A stretch of DNA of 47,241 nt from Streptomyces sennicomposti (GCF_019890635.1 NZ_JAIOAB010000060.1:1-47241), one strand, 5' to 3'. Shown: positions 32,398-41,291, numbered from the stretch's first letter. Notes: generated by a model not told the origin, from the letters alone. Numbers and translations are program-made.

Positions 32398-33450
32398 ATG
32401 CAGAAGACCGAAGTACTGGCCGGGGAGCCGGGGGCCACCCCGGCGGACCCGGCCCATTCCGCGGCCGCACGGGCCGGCGAGGCCCCCGCGCACGGCTGGC
32501 CCCGGTTCTGGCCGGCCCTCCTGCTCGGCGCGGCCGTCCTGCCCGGCGCGGTCGTCTTCGTCGTCGGCCGGTGGAGCGACGGACAGGCCTTCCAGGCCTG
32601 GCGGACGGTCTGCCTCGCCGTCACCGTGCAGGCGCTGCCCTTCCTGCTGCTCGGCACCGCGCTGTCGGGCGCGATCAACGCCTTCGTGCCGGCCCATGTG
32701 TTCAGCCGGCTGCTGCCGAGTCGGGCCGCCCTCGCCGTCCCCGTCGCCGGGGTCGCCGGGGTGGTCCTGCCCGGCTGCGAGTGCGCCTCGGTGCCCGTCG
32801 CGAACAGCCTGATCAGCCGGGGCGTGACCCCGGCCGCCGCGTTCGCGTTCCTGCTGTCCGCGCCCGCCGTCAACCCGGTCGTGCTCACCGCCACGGCCAT
32901 CGCCTTCCCCGGCAACCCCGCCATGGTGTGGGCCCGGCTGCTGGCCTCGCTGGTCACCGCCGCCGCCATGGGCTGGCTCTGGCTCCTGTTCGGCCGCGAG
33001 AAGTGGCTGCGGCCGACCGTGCGGCACACCGGGCACCGGCCGGGACACAGCCGCTGGACGGAGTTCCGGCAGGGCTTCCAGCACGACTTCCTGCACGCGG
33101 GCGGCTTCCTGGTCCTCGGCGCGATGGCCGCCGCCACCTTCAACGTGACGGTCCCGCGCACGGTGCTCGACGCCTTCTCCGGCTCGCCCTGGCTCTCCGT
33201 GCTGTTCCTGGCCGCCCTCGCCGTCCTGCTCGCGGTCTGCTCGGAGGCCGACGCGTTCGTCGCCGCCTCCCTCACCGGATTCTCACCCCTGGCGCGGCTG
33301 ACGTTCATGGTGGTCGGCCCGATGGTGGACCTCAAGCTGATCGCCCTTCAGGCCGGCACCTTCGGCCGGGCCTTCGCCGCCCGCTTCTCCGCCGCGACCG
33401 CCGTCGTCGCGATCCTGTGCAGCACGATCGTCGGAGGCATCCTGCTGTGA
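32398..33450 (+). CDS. DUF318-family permease
   Basis: A 350-residue membrane protein with about eight hydrophobic segments. The family landmark is the GVVLPGCECASVPVANSLI loop, with paired Cys residues and downstream PAVNPVVLTATA; a second CSEADAFVAASL motif near 285 mirrors it. Relatives include ArsP-like exporters and permeases paired with TIGR03943 proteins; substrates suggested for them include metals and organoarsenicals. The ATG at 32398 follows CGGAG; an upstream in-frame ATG at 32362 has no good box. Its stop overlaps the partner start (GTGA), so the two subunits are coupled. Confidence 0.9.
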   Translation: MQKTEVLAGEPGATPADPAHSAAARAGEAPAHGWPRFWPALLLGAAVLPGAVVFVVGRWSDGQAFQAWRTVCLAVTVQALPFLLLGTALSGAINAFVPAHVFSRLLPSRAALAVPVAGVAGVVLPGCECASVPVANSLISRGVTPAAAFAFLLSAPAVNPVVLTATAIAFPGNPAMVWARLLASLVTAAAMGWLWLLFGREKWLRPTVRHTGHRPGHSRWTEFRQGFQHDFLHAGGFLVLGAMAAATFNVTVPRTVLDAFSGSPWLSVLFLAALAVLLAVCSEADAFVAASLTGFSPLARLTFMVVGPMVDLKLIALQAGTFGRAFAARFSAATAVVAILCSTIVGGILL

Positions 33451-34283
33451 GACGCCCCCTCCAGGTCACCCTGCTCGTCCTCAGCGGCCTCGGCCTGCTG
33501 CACGCCTCCCTCTTCACCGACCTCTTCCTGCGCTACGTCAAGGAGGGCATGCGGCCGCTGCTCATCGCCTCCGGCGTGCTGCTGCTCCTGCTGGGCGTGG
33601 CCGAGGCCTGGGCCACCCCCGCCAAGACCCACGGCGCCGACCACCCGGAACGCGGCCACGGCCACGAGGGGGACGTACGGGAACTCGGCCGCGGGGGCGA
33701 TGCACAGGACCCCGGTGACGAGGGCGGCGCGCACGACCACGGCGGCCACGGCCATGACCACTCCACCGTGCCCCGCGTCGCCTGGCTGCTGTTCCTGCCC
33801 GCGCTGAGCCTGCTCTTCTACGCCCCGCCCGCCCTCGGCGCGTACACCGCCTCCCGCGAGGCCCCCAAGGCCGTCGCCTCCGGACAGCGGCACTTCGACC
33901 CGCTGCCCGCGACCTCGCCGCTGCCGATGACCCTCACCGACTTCACCCGCCGGGTGCAGCAGGACCCCTCGGGGGCCGTCAGGGGACGCTCGGTCCTGCT
34001 GACCGGCTTCGTCACGCCCGACAAGGGCGGCCGGGACACCTGGTACCTGACCCGGATCATCCTGTCCTGCTGCGCCGCCGACGCCCAGTCGGTGAAGGTC
34101 CGGATCCACGGCACGCCGGCGCTGCCCGCGAACACCTGGGTGTCGGTCACCGGCGCCTGGCACCCCGGCGGCACGCTCGGCACCGCCTCCGCGCCCGCCG
34201 ACCTCGACGCCCGGGCCGTACGGCGGATCGAGCGGCCGATCAACGGCTACACCGACGACCTGCCGCTGGTGCCGTCCCGTTGA
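33447..34283 (+). CDS. TIGR03943-family permease subunit with His-rich loop
   Basis: 278 residues from the GTG at 33447, overlapping the permease stop, with GGAGG ten bases upstream. Two N-terminal membrane helices (LLVLSGLGLLHASLF; LLIASGVLLLLLGVA) are followed by a His/Asp/Glu/Gly-rich hydrophilic loop (residues about 60-108, with GHGHEGD and HDHGGHGHDHS), another helix near 112, and a soluble domain with the family CCAADA motif (ILSCCAADAQSV). The His-rich loop is a likely divalent-metal binding site. It works as partner of the DUF318 permease; metal identity is unknown. Confidence 0.88.
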   Translation: MRRPLQVTLLVLSGLGLLHASLFTDLFLRYVKEGMRPLLIASGVLLLLLGVAEAWATPAKTHGADHPERGHGHEGDVRELGRGGDAQDPGDEGGAHDHGGHGHDHSTVPRVAWLLFLPALSLLFYAPPALGAYTASREAPKAVASGQRHFDPLPATSPLPMTLTDFTRRVQQDPSGAVRGRSVLLTGFVTPDKGGRDTWYLTRIILSCCAADAQSVKVRIHGTPALPANTWVSVTGAWHPGGTLGTASAPADLDARAVRRIERPINGYTDDLPLVPSR

Positions 34284-34290
34284 CGGCGGC

Positions 34291-34328
34291 GGGCCGGCCC
34301 CCTCCCGGCCGCCGGGCGCGGCCGGCCC
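34291..34328. terminator. Nested GC hairpin between convergent genes
   Basis: GGGCCGGCC (34291-34299) pairs with 34320-34328, enclosing a second CCCGG/CCGGG stem. It lies between the TIGR03943 and thioesterase stops. Confidence 0.5.
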
Positions 34329-34351
34329 CTGGACCCCGGGTCCCCGGCCGG

Positions 34352-35158
34352 TCAGGCGCCCGGTATCGGCCGTACGGTGAGGATCTGCTCGGCCCGTCCG
34401 ACCGGACCGCGCACATCGTGCAGGACCGTGCTGGTCAGGCCCTGGCCGCTCGGCCCGAAGACGACCGTGGTGTCCAGACCCGTCCACCCGCCCTCCGGCC
34501 GCCGGTGCAGATGGACGGTCAGATCGACGTTGGGGAACATCCACTCCGTCGGCGACTCGCGCACGGCGATGCCGTTGGCGGTGTCGACCAGGGCCAGGTA
34601 CGAGGCGTACGGGCCGCTGGTCTCCCCGGCGACCAGGTCGAGCGGCGTGGACACCCAGGCGGCGGTGCGGCCCGGCCGCGGCGGGGCGACGGGGCGCACG
34701 TCCAGGGACGCGATGTAGCCGCCGGGCCACAGCTCGGCCATCGGCCACGGGTCGAGCCGCTCGGGCGGGGTCAGCGGGTCGGCGGCGCCCCCGGCGACGG
34801 CGCTCGTGTCCTGCTCGGCCAGCAGCCAGGCGCGGGCCCGGACCACCGGGCGGTCCGCGACGGTCACCACCGCCTCCACGAGTTCGATCGTGCGGCCGGG
34901 CCGGACCGTCTCCAGCCGGATCTCGCACTCCTCCAGGGCGAGGCGGCCCAGGATGTCGTAGCTGATCCGGGACAGGACCAGGCCGCCGGCCGGTCGTGCG
35001 GCCAGGTGCCGCTCGATGACGTGCGCGACGAGCCCGCCGAGCGGGCTGAAGTGCAGCTCGTTCTCGTCCCAGGCGCCGCTCGCGTGGGCGGTGGGCTTGA
35101 AGCGGTGCTCGTCGATGCGCACGTAGTAGCTGTCGGGGACCTCACTGCCGGTGTTCAA
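34352..35158 (-). CDS. Thioesterase-family (double hot-dog) protein
   Basis: A 268-residue protein with tandem hot-dog halves: HFSPLGGLVAHVIER with RISYDILGRLALEE in the first, and the TEWMFPNVDLTVHLHR and GQGLTSTVLHDVRGPVGRAEQ segments in the second. This is the TesB-like acyl-CoA thioesterase type common in actinobacteria. The start is a TTG at 35158, supported by GAGGAG ten bases upstream; no ATG or GTG fits better. Substrate unknown. It is convergent with the permease operon and divergent from the GNAT gene. Confidence 0.85.
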   Translation of the reverse strand: MNTGSEVPDSYYVRIDEHRFKPTAHASGAWDENELHFSPLGGLVAHVIERHLAARPAGGLVLSRISYDILGRLALEECEIRLETVRPGRTIELVEAVVTVADRPVVRARAWLLAEQDTSAVAGGAADPLTPPERLDPWPMAELWPGGYIASLDVRPVAPPRPGRTAAWVSTPLDLVAGETSGPYASYLALVDTANGIAVRESPTEWMFPNVDLTVHLHRRPEGGWTGLDTTVVFGPSGQGLTSTVLHDVRGPVGRAEQILTVRPIPGA

Positions 35159-35253
35159 CGGGTCTGTCTCCTCGGGATCTTCCGGCGCCGCCGGATCGTT
35201 GGACGCTACACAGACTAGGAGCGGGCAACACCACGACGCGGGGGAGGGACCCG

Positions 35254-35769
35254 ATGCGACTGCGCAACGTCACGCCGGACGACGTCGACGCCTACGTACG
35301 GATGCGGTGCGATCCGGTGATGACGGCCGGGCTCGGCGGGCCGCTGCCGGCCGAGGGCATGGCCGACAAGGTGCGCCGGGACGCCGCCGCGGCGGCCGAG
35401 GACACCGCCTGGATCAAGATGATCGTGCCCGACGCCGCGGGCCCGGGGGAGGTCGCCGGGACGGTGTGCCTGTGGTCCCACGACGACGGCGACGGGCCCG
35501 TGTCGGAGATCGGCTGGATGGTCCTGCCCGAGTACCAGGGCCGGGGCCTCGGCAGACGCGCGACCCGGCTGCTGCTCGAACAGGCGCGCGACGAGGATCG
35601 CTGGGGCACGGTGCACGCGTTCCCGGCCACGGACAACGCCCCCTCGAACGGCATCTGCCGCTCCCTCGGCTTCCGGCTGCTCGGGGAGCGCGACGTCTCG
35701 TTCGCCGACCGGGTGCTGCGCAGCAACCACTGGGCGATCGACCCGGGCGCCGACCTGCCGCCGCGCTGA
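35254..35769 (+). CDS. GNAT-family N-acetyltransferase
   Basis: 171 residues. It has the GNAT acetyl-CoA pyrophosphate loop in YQGRGLGRRATRLLL (Q/RxxGxG/A near residue 91-97), strand VSEIGWMVLPE before it, and an Asn-anchored helix DNAPSNGICRSLGF after it. The ATG at 35254 has GGGGGAGGG upstream. It transfers an acetyl group from acetyl-CoA to an unidentified amine. It stands alone on the plus strand. Confidence 0.9.
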   Translation: MRLRNVTPDDVDAYVRMRCDPVMTAGLGGPLPAEGMADKVRRDAAAAAEDTAWIKMIVPDAAGPGEVAGTVCLWSHDDGDGPVSEIGWMVLPEYQGRGLGRRATRLLLEQARDEDRWGTVHAFPATDNAPSNGICRSLGFRLLGERDVSFADRVLRSNHWAIDPGADLPPR

Positions 35770-35847
35770 GCCGGGGGACGGCGGCTCAAGGTCCGGTGCG
35801 GTCCGGCGTGCGGGGTCGTCGGCTCCGGTGCGCGCCTCGGTGCGCTG

Positions 35848-35932
35848 AAGGCGGGGACGGGGGCCGGTCAGCCCGGCCAGGACCCTCCGAAGGCGGGGTG
35901 CGGGGGACGGTCAGCCCGCCAGGACCTCCGCC
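35848..35932. repeat. Tandem duplication at the 3' end of the RsbW-like gene
   Basis: A unit of about 42 bp starting GAAGGCGGGG and running through CAGGACC(C)TCC occurs at 35848-35889 and, with minor changes, at 35890-35932. The second copy contains the stop and last codons of the minus-strand ATPase gene; the first is an extra copy beyond it. Confidence 0.65.
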
Positions 35933-36354
35933 CACCGGTGGGTGCCGCCAGGGCCGGTGCGGACGCCGCAGCGGGCCGACAGCGCGGTCACGATGCCGAG
36001 GCCGCGGCCGTGCTCGTCCGGGTCCGGCGCGGCGGCCGGGCCGGGCGGCGCGGCGGGTCCCAGGTCGCTCACCTCGACGTGCACGGCCCCGCGCCCGTCC
36101 ACCGGCACCCGCCACAGCAGCAGCGTCGCGGGCGGCCGGGCGTGCACCAGCGCGTTGGTGACCAGCTCCGAGACCACCAGCAGCACATCGTCCGCGGCCC
36201 CGGTCGGCAGGTCCCAGCCGCCCAGCACCGCGCGTACGCGACGGCGTACGGACGGCACGGCTCCGGGCGTGGGCGGCAGCGGGAAAGCGTGCCGGGCGTG
36301 GTCGGCTCGGCCGGCTTCCCCGCGAGGCGCGGCGTCGAGCTGCGCTGCGGTCAT
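35911..36354 (-). CDS. RsbW-like anti-sigma factor ATPase (HATPase_c_2)
   Basis: A 147-residue GHKL ATPase. The N box is ELVTNALVHA (VVSELVTNALVHARPP, near residue 64-77), and the G1/G2 region is DPDEHGRGLGIVTAL near 115. This short stand-alone form is the large Streptomyces family of RsbW/SpoIIAB-like serine kinases that hold sigma factors or STAS proteins. A strong AAGGAGG box precedes the ATG. Upstream lie a CCGACC/GGTCGG hairpin (36381-36395) and adjacent direct repeats CTAGGAACG/CTAGGGAACG (36402-36420). A STAS protein with no nearby kinase is encoded at 14.8 kb; pairing is speculative. Confidence 0.9.
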   Translation of the reverse strand: MTAAQLDAAPRGEAGRADHARHAFPLPPTPGAVPSVRRRVRAVLGGWDLPTGAADDVLLVVSELVTNALVHARPPATLLLWRVPVDGRGAVHVEVSDLGPAAPPGPAAAPDPDEHGRGLGIVTALSARCGVRTGPGGTHRWAEVLAG

Positions 36355-36453
36355 GTGGCCTCCTTCTCCGAACGGCGCTGCCGACCGTAGGTCGGGCGCG
36401 ACTAGGAACGCTAGGGAACGTATACGCGGCGGTCAATGAATCGCGGTCGGCAT

Positions 36454-36494
36454 TGCCGAACGGCAGTCCTGAGCGGGGCAAATAGGATTAATAT
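36454..36494 (+). promoter_or_regulatory. IclR-gene operator-like repeat and -10 elements
   Basis: TGCCG-AA-CGGCA (36454-36465) is an inverted repeat of the type bound by IclR regulators. TAGGAT (36483-36488) and TAATAT (36489-36494) are good -10 candidates; TAATAT would place +1 at the ATG (36501), a leaderless start, in keeping with the absence of a ribosome-binding site. Confidence 0.5.
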
Positions 36495-36500
36495 CGCTCC

Positions 36501-37265
36501 ATGGCCGGACCCGTCCAGTCGATCGAACGAGCGGCGGCGATCCTGCGCCTGCTGGCCGGCGGGCCGCGCAGGCTCGGGCTCGGCGAGGTCGCGTCCTCCC
36601 TGGGACTCGCCAAGGGCACCGCTCACGGCATCCTCCGCACCCTCCAGCACGTCGACTTCGTCGAGCAGGACGAGGCGACCGGGAAGTACCAGCTCGGGGC
36701 CGCGCTGCTGCACCTGGGCACCAGCTATCTCGACGTCAACGAGCTGCGCTCCCGTTCCATCAACTGGGCGGACGCGCTGGCCGCCCGCAGCGGCGAGGCC
36801 GTCCGGCTGGGCACGCCCCTGGAGGGCCAGGTCCTCGTCGTCCACCACGTCTTCCGCCCCGACGACACCCTGCAGACCCTCGACGTGGGCGCGCTGCTGC
36901 CCCTGCACGCGTCCTCCCTCGGCAAGGTCCTCCTCGCCTACGGCGCCGCCACCCTCGACCCGCCGCCCGAGGGCCTGGCGGCGTACACGCGGCACACCCT
37001 GGTCGATCCCGAGGACCTGGACCGGGCGCTCGCCGAGATCCGCGAGCAGGGCTGGGGCGCGGAGGTGCAGGAGATGTCCATGGGCGACGCCGGGATCGCC
37101 GCGCCGATCCGCGGGCACGGCGGACTCGTGGTGGGCGCCGTCTGCCTCTCCGGCCCCGTCGAACGCATCTGCGATCCCAGGGGCCGGCCGCTGCCCGCCC
37201 TGACCGCCCTGCTCCGGGAGGCCGCACGGGCGATCTCCCGGGACCTGGGGGCGACCCGCTGGTAG
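36501..37265 (+). CDS. IclR-family regulator, probable glycerol regulator (GylR-like)
   Basis: 254 residues. N-terminal winged helix-turn-helix (LGEVASSLGLAKGTAHGILRT, near 28-48) and an IclR effector domain from about 80 (TYLDVNELR, LLPLHASSLGKVLLAY, GLAAYTRHTL, GIAAPI). The LHASSxGKVLLA motif marks the family. GylR-type IclR proteins repress glycerol genes and respond to glycerol or glycerol 3-phosphate. The glycerol kinase gene follows 60 bp downstream on the same strand, which supports that target. No SD is visible, so leaderless translation is likely. Confidence 0.9.
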   Translation: MAGPVQSIERAAAILRLLAGGPRRLGLGEVASSLGLAKGTAHGILRTLQHVDFVEQDEATGKYQLGAALLHLGTSYLDVNELRSRSINWADALAARSGEAVRLGTPLEGQVLVVHHVFRPDDTLQTLDVGALLPLHASSLGKVLLAYGAATLDPPPEGLAAYTRHTLVDPEDLDRALAEIREQGWGAEVQEMSMGDAGIAAPIRGHGGLVVGAVCLSGPVERICDPRGRPLPALTALLREAARAISRDLGATRW

Positions 37266-37325
37266 TTCCCGCCAGGACCTCGCAGCTTCCCCAGCCGCGC
37301 CACGCATCGGAAGGCAGGCCCGAAC

Positions 37326-38843
37326 ATGGTTGACCGGTATGTGATGTCCATCGACCAGGGCACCACGTCCACGCGGTGCATCCTGTTCGACCACCGCGGA
37401 CGGCTGTGCTCGGTCGCCCAGCGCGAGCACCAGCAGCACTTCCCGAAGCCCGGCTGGGTCGAGCACGACGCCGTCGAGATCTGGCGCAACGTGCAGCGCA
37501 TCGTGCCCGAGGCGATGGACTCGGCGGGCGTGGACGCCGGACAGATCGCCGCCATCGGCATCGCCAACCAGCGCGAGACGACCGTGCTGTGGGACCCGCG
37601 CACCGGCACCCCGGTCGGCCGGGCCATCGTCTGGCAGGACACTCGCACCGCGCCCCTCGTGGACGCGCTCAGGGACCGCCCCGGCGACGAGTTCTTCCTC
37701 GACCGCTGCGGACTGCCCCCCTCCACCTACTTCTCCGCCCCCCGCATCCGCTGGCTGTTCGAGAACGTCCCCGGCCTGGAGCAGCGCGCCCGCGACGGCG
37801 AGGTGCTGTTCGGCACCGTCGAGAGCTGGCTGATCTGGAACCTCACCGGCGGCACCGACGGCGGACTGCACATCACCGACCCCACCAACGCCAGCCGCAC
37901 CATGCTCCTCAACCTCCGCACCCTCACCTGGGACCCGGAGCTGCTGGACTTCTTCGGCGTGCCGCGCGACCTGCTGCCCGAGATCCGCTCCTCGGCCGAG
38001 AGCTACGGCGAGGCCCGCGCGCTGCTGCCCGGCGTGCGCATCACCGCCGCCCTCGGCGACCAGCAGGCGGCCCTGTTCGGCCAGACCTGCTTCTCGCCCG
38101 GCGAGGCCAAGTGCACCTACGGCACCGGCAGCTTCCTGCTCATGAACACCGGCACCGACCTTGTCCGCTCCCGGCACGGGCTGCTCACCACGGTCGCCTA
38201 CCGCATCGCCGGCCAGCCCACGGTCTACGCCCTGGAAGGCCCGATGGCCGTCACCGGCTCCCTGGTCCAGTGGTTCCGCGACCGGCTCGGCATGATCAAC
38301 ACCGCCCCGGAGATCGAGACGCTGGCCCGCACCGTGGAGGACAACGGCGGCTGCTACATCGTCCCCGCCTTCTCGGGCCTGTTCGCCCCGCACTGGCGCA
38401 GCGACGCCCGCGGCGTCGTCGTCGGCCTCACCTCCTACATCACCAAGGGCCACCTGGCCAGGGCCGTGCTGGAGGCCACCGCCTGGCAGACCCGCGAGGT
38501 GGTCGACGCCATGAACGCCGACTCCGGGCTCGCCCTGAAACAGCTCAAGGTCGACGGCGGCATGACCTCCGACCACCTGCTCATGCAGATGCTGGCCGAC
38601 GTGCTGGACGTACCCGTCGTACGGCCCCTGGTGGCCGAGACGGTCTCCCTGGGCGCCGCCTACGCCGCCGGACTCGCCGTCGGCTACTGGTCGGACCTGG
38701 AGGTGCTGCGCGGCAACTGGCACCGGGCCGGCCAGTGGCTGCCCGACATGGACCCGGAACGGCGCGCCTGGGAGTACGAGAGCTGGCAGCGGGCCGTCCA
38801 GCGGTCCCTGGACTGGGTCCGGCCCGACGGGGGACCGCGCTGA
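37326..38843 (+). CDS. glpK: Glycerol kinase
   Basis: 505 residues, the usual length. FGGY-kinase signatures are complete: MSIDQGTTSTRCILFDH at the N-terminus, GWVEHDAVEIW, IANQRETTVLWD, VWQDTRTA, the ATP-side YGTGSFLLMNTG near 265, FSGLFAPHWRSDARG near 350 and KVDGGMTSDHLLMQ near 405. It phosphorylates glycerol to glycerol 3-phosphate with ATP in the cytoplasm. No glycerol-3-phosphate dehydrogenase or facilitator is adjacent, unlike the classic gylCAB operon, so this is probably a second-copy kinase under the IclR gene upstream. Confidence 0.95.
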   Translation: MVDRYVMSIDQGTTSTRCILFDHRGRLCSVAQREHQQHFPKPGWVEHDAVEIWRNVQRIVPEAMDSAGVDAGQIAAIGIANQRETTVLWDPRTGTPVGRAIVWQDTRTAPLVDALRDRPGDEFFLDRCGLPPSTYFSAPRIRWLFENVPGLEQRARDGEVLFGTVESWLIWNLTGGTDGGLHITDPTNASRTMLLNLRTLTWDPELLDFFGVPRDLLPEIRSSAESYGEARALLPGVRITAALGDQQAALFGQTCFSPGEAKCTYGTGSFLLMNTGTDLVRSRHGLLTTVAYRIAGQPTVYALEGPMAVTGSLVQWFRDRLGMINTAPEIETLARTVEDNGGCYIVPAFSGLFAPHWRSDARGVVVGLTSYITKGHLARAVLEATAWQTREVVDAMNADSGLALKQLKVDGGMTSDHLLMQMLADVLDVPVVRPLVAETVSLGAAYAAGLAVGYWSDLEVLRGNWHRAGQWLPDMDPERRAWEYESWQRAVQRSLDWVRPDGGPR

Positions 38844-38948
38844 GCCGTCGGCCGGCCTCACCGGCGGGACGGATTCCGCGCCGGCGGCGCATCGGCCCCG
38901 GCGGCCTGGTTACCCGAAGGACGAGGGGTTCGGAAGTGAGCCTCCACC

Positions 38949-38983
38949 GGGCTCTCCGCGCCATGGTTCTCCGCGGAGGGCCC
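38949..38983 (+). terminator. Strong hairpin downstream of glpK
   Basis: GGGCTCTCCGCG (38949-38960) pairs with 38972-38983 over 12 bp with one G-T wobble and an 11-nt loop, 105 bp after the glpK stop. A 41-codon GTG-start frame (38936-39061) crosses it and is not supported as a gene. Confidence 0.55.
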
Positions 38984-39132
38984 TCTGCGGGCCTTCATCC
39001 GACCGTTTCCCGTTCTTCACCTGGCCGTTTCCCATCCAGCGGGGCGCCCGGCGCATGCTGAACCACCGTCCCGCGCCGCGCCGCCGGCCCCGGACGGCAG
39101 CACCCCCCGTTCGCAGAAAGACCGATGGCCCT

Positions 39133-39897
39133 GTGCCCGCACCCGTCGTTCTCACCGGCCGCAGGACGCGGCTGGAACCCCTCGCTCCGCACCACGTGGA
39201 GGGCCTGGCCCGGGCCGGCGGCGAGGACCGCGCCTCCTACGCCTTCACCCCCGTGCCGCACGGCCCCGAAGCCGCCCGCGACTACGTCGAACGGGCCCTG
39301 GCCGACCAGGCGGCGGGCCGGGCGCTGCCCTTCGCCGTGGTCCGCGCCGACGACGGCCGCGTCGTCGGCTCCACCCGCTTCCTGGAACTCGACTACTGGC
39401 AGGGACCACTCGTCTGGCCCCCGGTCCCGGGAGTCCCGTACGGCGACCCCCGCACCGCCGTGCCCGACGCCGCCGAGATCGGCAACACCTGGCTCGCCGC
39501 CGGCGCCCAGGGCGCCGGCATCAACACCGAGGCCAAGCTGCTCCTGCTGCGCCACGCCTTCGAGACCTGGCGGGTGCGCCGCGTCTCCTTCCGCGCCGAC
39601 GCCCGCAACCTGCGCTCCTGCGCCGCCATCGAACGGCTCGGCGCCCGCTGCGAGGGCGTGCGCCGCGCCCACTCGCGCGGCCTGGACGGCACCGTGCGCA
39701 GCACCGCCTTCTACTCGATCCTCGACGAGGAGTGGCCCACCGCCCGGGCCGTCATCGAACTCCGCCTCGCCGCGGGCACGCCCGCCGCGCCCGGCCCCGC
39801 CCCGGCCGCGATGACGGGCGTGGCGGCCGTGGCGGCCGTGCCGGGCGGCGTCGGCCCTCGGCCGGACGACATGGACGGCCGCCTCGTACGGGCCTGA
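39133..39897 (+). CDS. RimJ/RimL-type GNAT acetyltransferase
   Basis: 254 residues from the GTG at 39133. Features of the RimJ/RimL branch: LTGRRTRLEPLAPHHVEGL at the N-terminus, VVGSTRFLELDYW, EIGNTWLAAGAQGAGINTEAK (acetyl-CoA site), and RVSFRADARNLRSCAAIERLGAR. An upstream ATG at 39055 in frame gives an Arg/Pro-rich extension that lacks family similarity, so the GTG is preferred, although its ribosome-binding site (AGAAAGA) is weak. The last ~45 residues are low-complexity Ala/Pro/Gly. Acetyl acceptor unknown. Confidence 0.85.
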   Translation: MPAPVVLTGRRTRLEPLAPHHVEGLARAGGEDRASYAFTPVPHGPEAARDYVERALADQAAGRALPFAVVRADDGRVVGSTRFLELDYWQGPLVWPPVPGVPYGDPRTAVPDAAEIGNTWLAAGAQGAGINTEAKLLLLRHAFETWRVRRVSFRADARNLRSCAAIERLGARCEGVRRAHSRGLDGTVRSTAFYSILDEEWPTARAVIELRLAAGTPAAPGPAPAAMTGVAAVAAVPGGVGPRPDDMDGRLVRA

Positions 39898-40024
39898 CGC
39901 ACCCGGACGGGTCCCGTGCGGGCGCGGCGCTCCGCCGTGCGCGGCGCGCGCGGGCGCGGTGCCGGGGGACCGGTGCGCCGTCGGCGCGGGTGGTGGCGGG
40001 GCGGCGGGGGTGAGAGCATGACGT

Positions 40025-41137
40025 GTGCCGCTCCAGCGCTTGCGGCATTCCCACCCCGGGCGGGCGCTGGTCCTCGTCCCGCTGGGAATGATCGCCGCCG
40101 TCTGCGTGGTGGACGTCCTGGCCCCGCCCGACGTGCACCTCGGCCCCCTGCTGGTCGCCGCCCCCGCCTTCGCCGCCGCGTTCTCCGGTCCCCGGCGCAC
40201 CGCGCTGATCGGCGCCCTGGCCGTCGCGGCCCAGGTGTTCATCGGAGTGGCCCGCGGCGTGCTCGCCACCGAGAACCTGATCGCCCAGATCGGCGCCCTG
40301 ATCCTGGTCTCCGCCCTGATAGTGGTCTTCTGCCTGGTCCGCGAGCGCGGTGAGCGCCAGCTCAGCCAGAGCCGGATCGTCGCCCAGGCCGTGCAGGAGG
40401 TCCTGCTGCCCCCGCTGCCCGAGCGCAGCGGCCCGCTGCGGATGGCCAGCGTGTACCTGGCCGCGCAGGACGAGGCGACGCTCGGCGGCGACCTCTACGC
40501 CGCCGCCCGCACCCGGCACAGCACCCGGCTGCTCCTCGCGGACGTCCGCGGCAAGGGGCTGCCGGCCATCAGCCACGCCGCGCTGCTGCTCGGCGCGTTC
40601 CGCGCGGCCTCGCACCGCCGGCCCACGCTGCCGCAGCTGGCCGTGCACCTGGACGGCGCGATGCGGTGGGACACCCGGCAGTGGCAGACGGAGGAGGCGC
40701 TCGACACCGACGAGGCGTTCGCCACCGCGCTGCTGCTGGACATCCCCGACGACGAGGACGTGGTCCGCCTCGTCAACTGCGGCCATCCGGCGCCGGTCCT
40801 CTTCGCCGAGGGCCTCGCCCACACGCTGGTCGCCGAGACCGTCGCGCCCCCGCTCGGCCTGGGCGGCCTGACCGGGGCCACCGCCTACGCCGTCGCCTCG
40901 TTCCCCTTCCGCCCCGGCGACACGCTGCTGCTGCACACCGACGGCGTGCTGGAGGCGCGGGACGCGCACGGCGCGTTCTTCCCGCTCGCCGTCCGCGCCT
41001 CCGCCTGGGCCGCCGCCCGGGACGCCGGGGCGCCGGAGAGGCTGCTGGGCCGGCTCCGCGACGACCTCCTCGTCCACACCCGAGGCCGGCTCGGCGACGA
41101 CGCGGCGGCCGTCGCGATCAGCCGCCGGAAGCCGTGA
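40025..41137 (+). CDS. Membrane-anchored PP2C/SpoIIE-type serine phosphatase
   Basis: 370 residues from the GTG at 40025. The first ~110 residues hold three or four membrane helices (ALVLVPLGMIAAVCVV, VAAPAFAAAF, AQIGALILVSALIVVFCLV). The catalytic PPM domain follows: QEVLLPPLP, GGDLYAAAR (metal Asp), LLLADVRGKGLPA, NCGHPAPVLF, LLLHTDGVLEARD (metal Asp) and GDDAAAVAI. Such RsbU/SpoIIE-like phosphatases dephosphorylate STAS anti-anti-sigma proteins in response to signals sensed at the membrane. No PAS or GAF domain is present. Partner proteins are not adjacent. Confidence 0.92.
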   Translation: MPLQRLRHSHPGRALVLVPLGMIAAVCVVDVLAPPDVHLGPLLVAAPAFAAAFSGPRRTALIGALAVAAQVFIGVARGVLATENLIAQIGALILVSALIVVFCLVRERGERQLSQSRIVAQAVQEVLLPPLPERSGPLRMASVYLAAQDEATLGGDLYAAARTRHSTRLLLADVRGKGLPAISHAALLLGAFRAASHRRPTLPQLAVHLDGAMRWDTRQWQTEEALDTDEAFATALLLDIPDDEDVVRLVNCGHPAPVLFAEGLAHTLVAETVAPPLGLGGLTGATAYAVASFPFRPGDTLLLHTDGVLEARDAHGAFFPLAVRASAWAAARDAGAPERLLGRLRDDLLVHTRGRLGDDAAAVAISRRKP

Positions 41138-41291
41138 GCCCCGCCGCGACGGACCGGGGCTCGCGGCTCCCGTCGATTGCCGTGGCCGTGGGCGGTTGCG
41201 CCGGAGGCGATCGGGTACGCGTCCAGGACCGTGCCCGGGCGATCACCCTCCCGGGGCGGACCGCACGACCGCCGCAACCAGGGAATTCGCC

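Noticed and set aside
38936..39061. 41-codon GTG-start small ORF after glpK, preceded by GGACGAGGGG
   Set aside because: It crosses a strong hairpin that reads as the glpK terminator, and its sequence has no recognisable family; not enough to call a gene.
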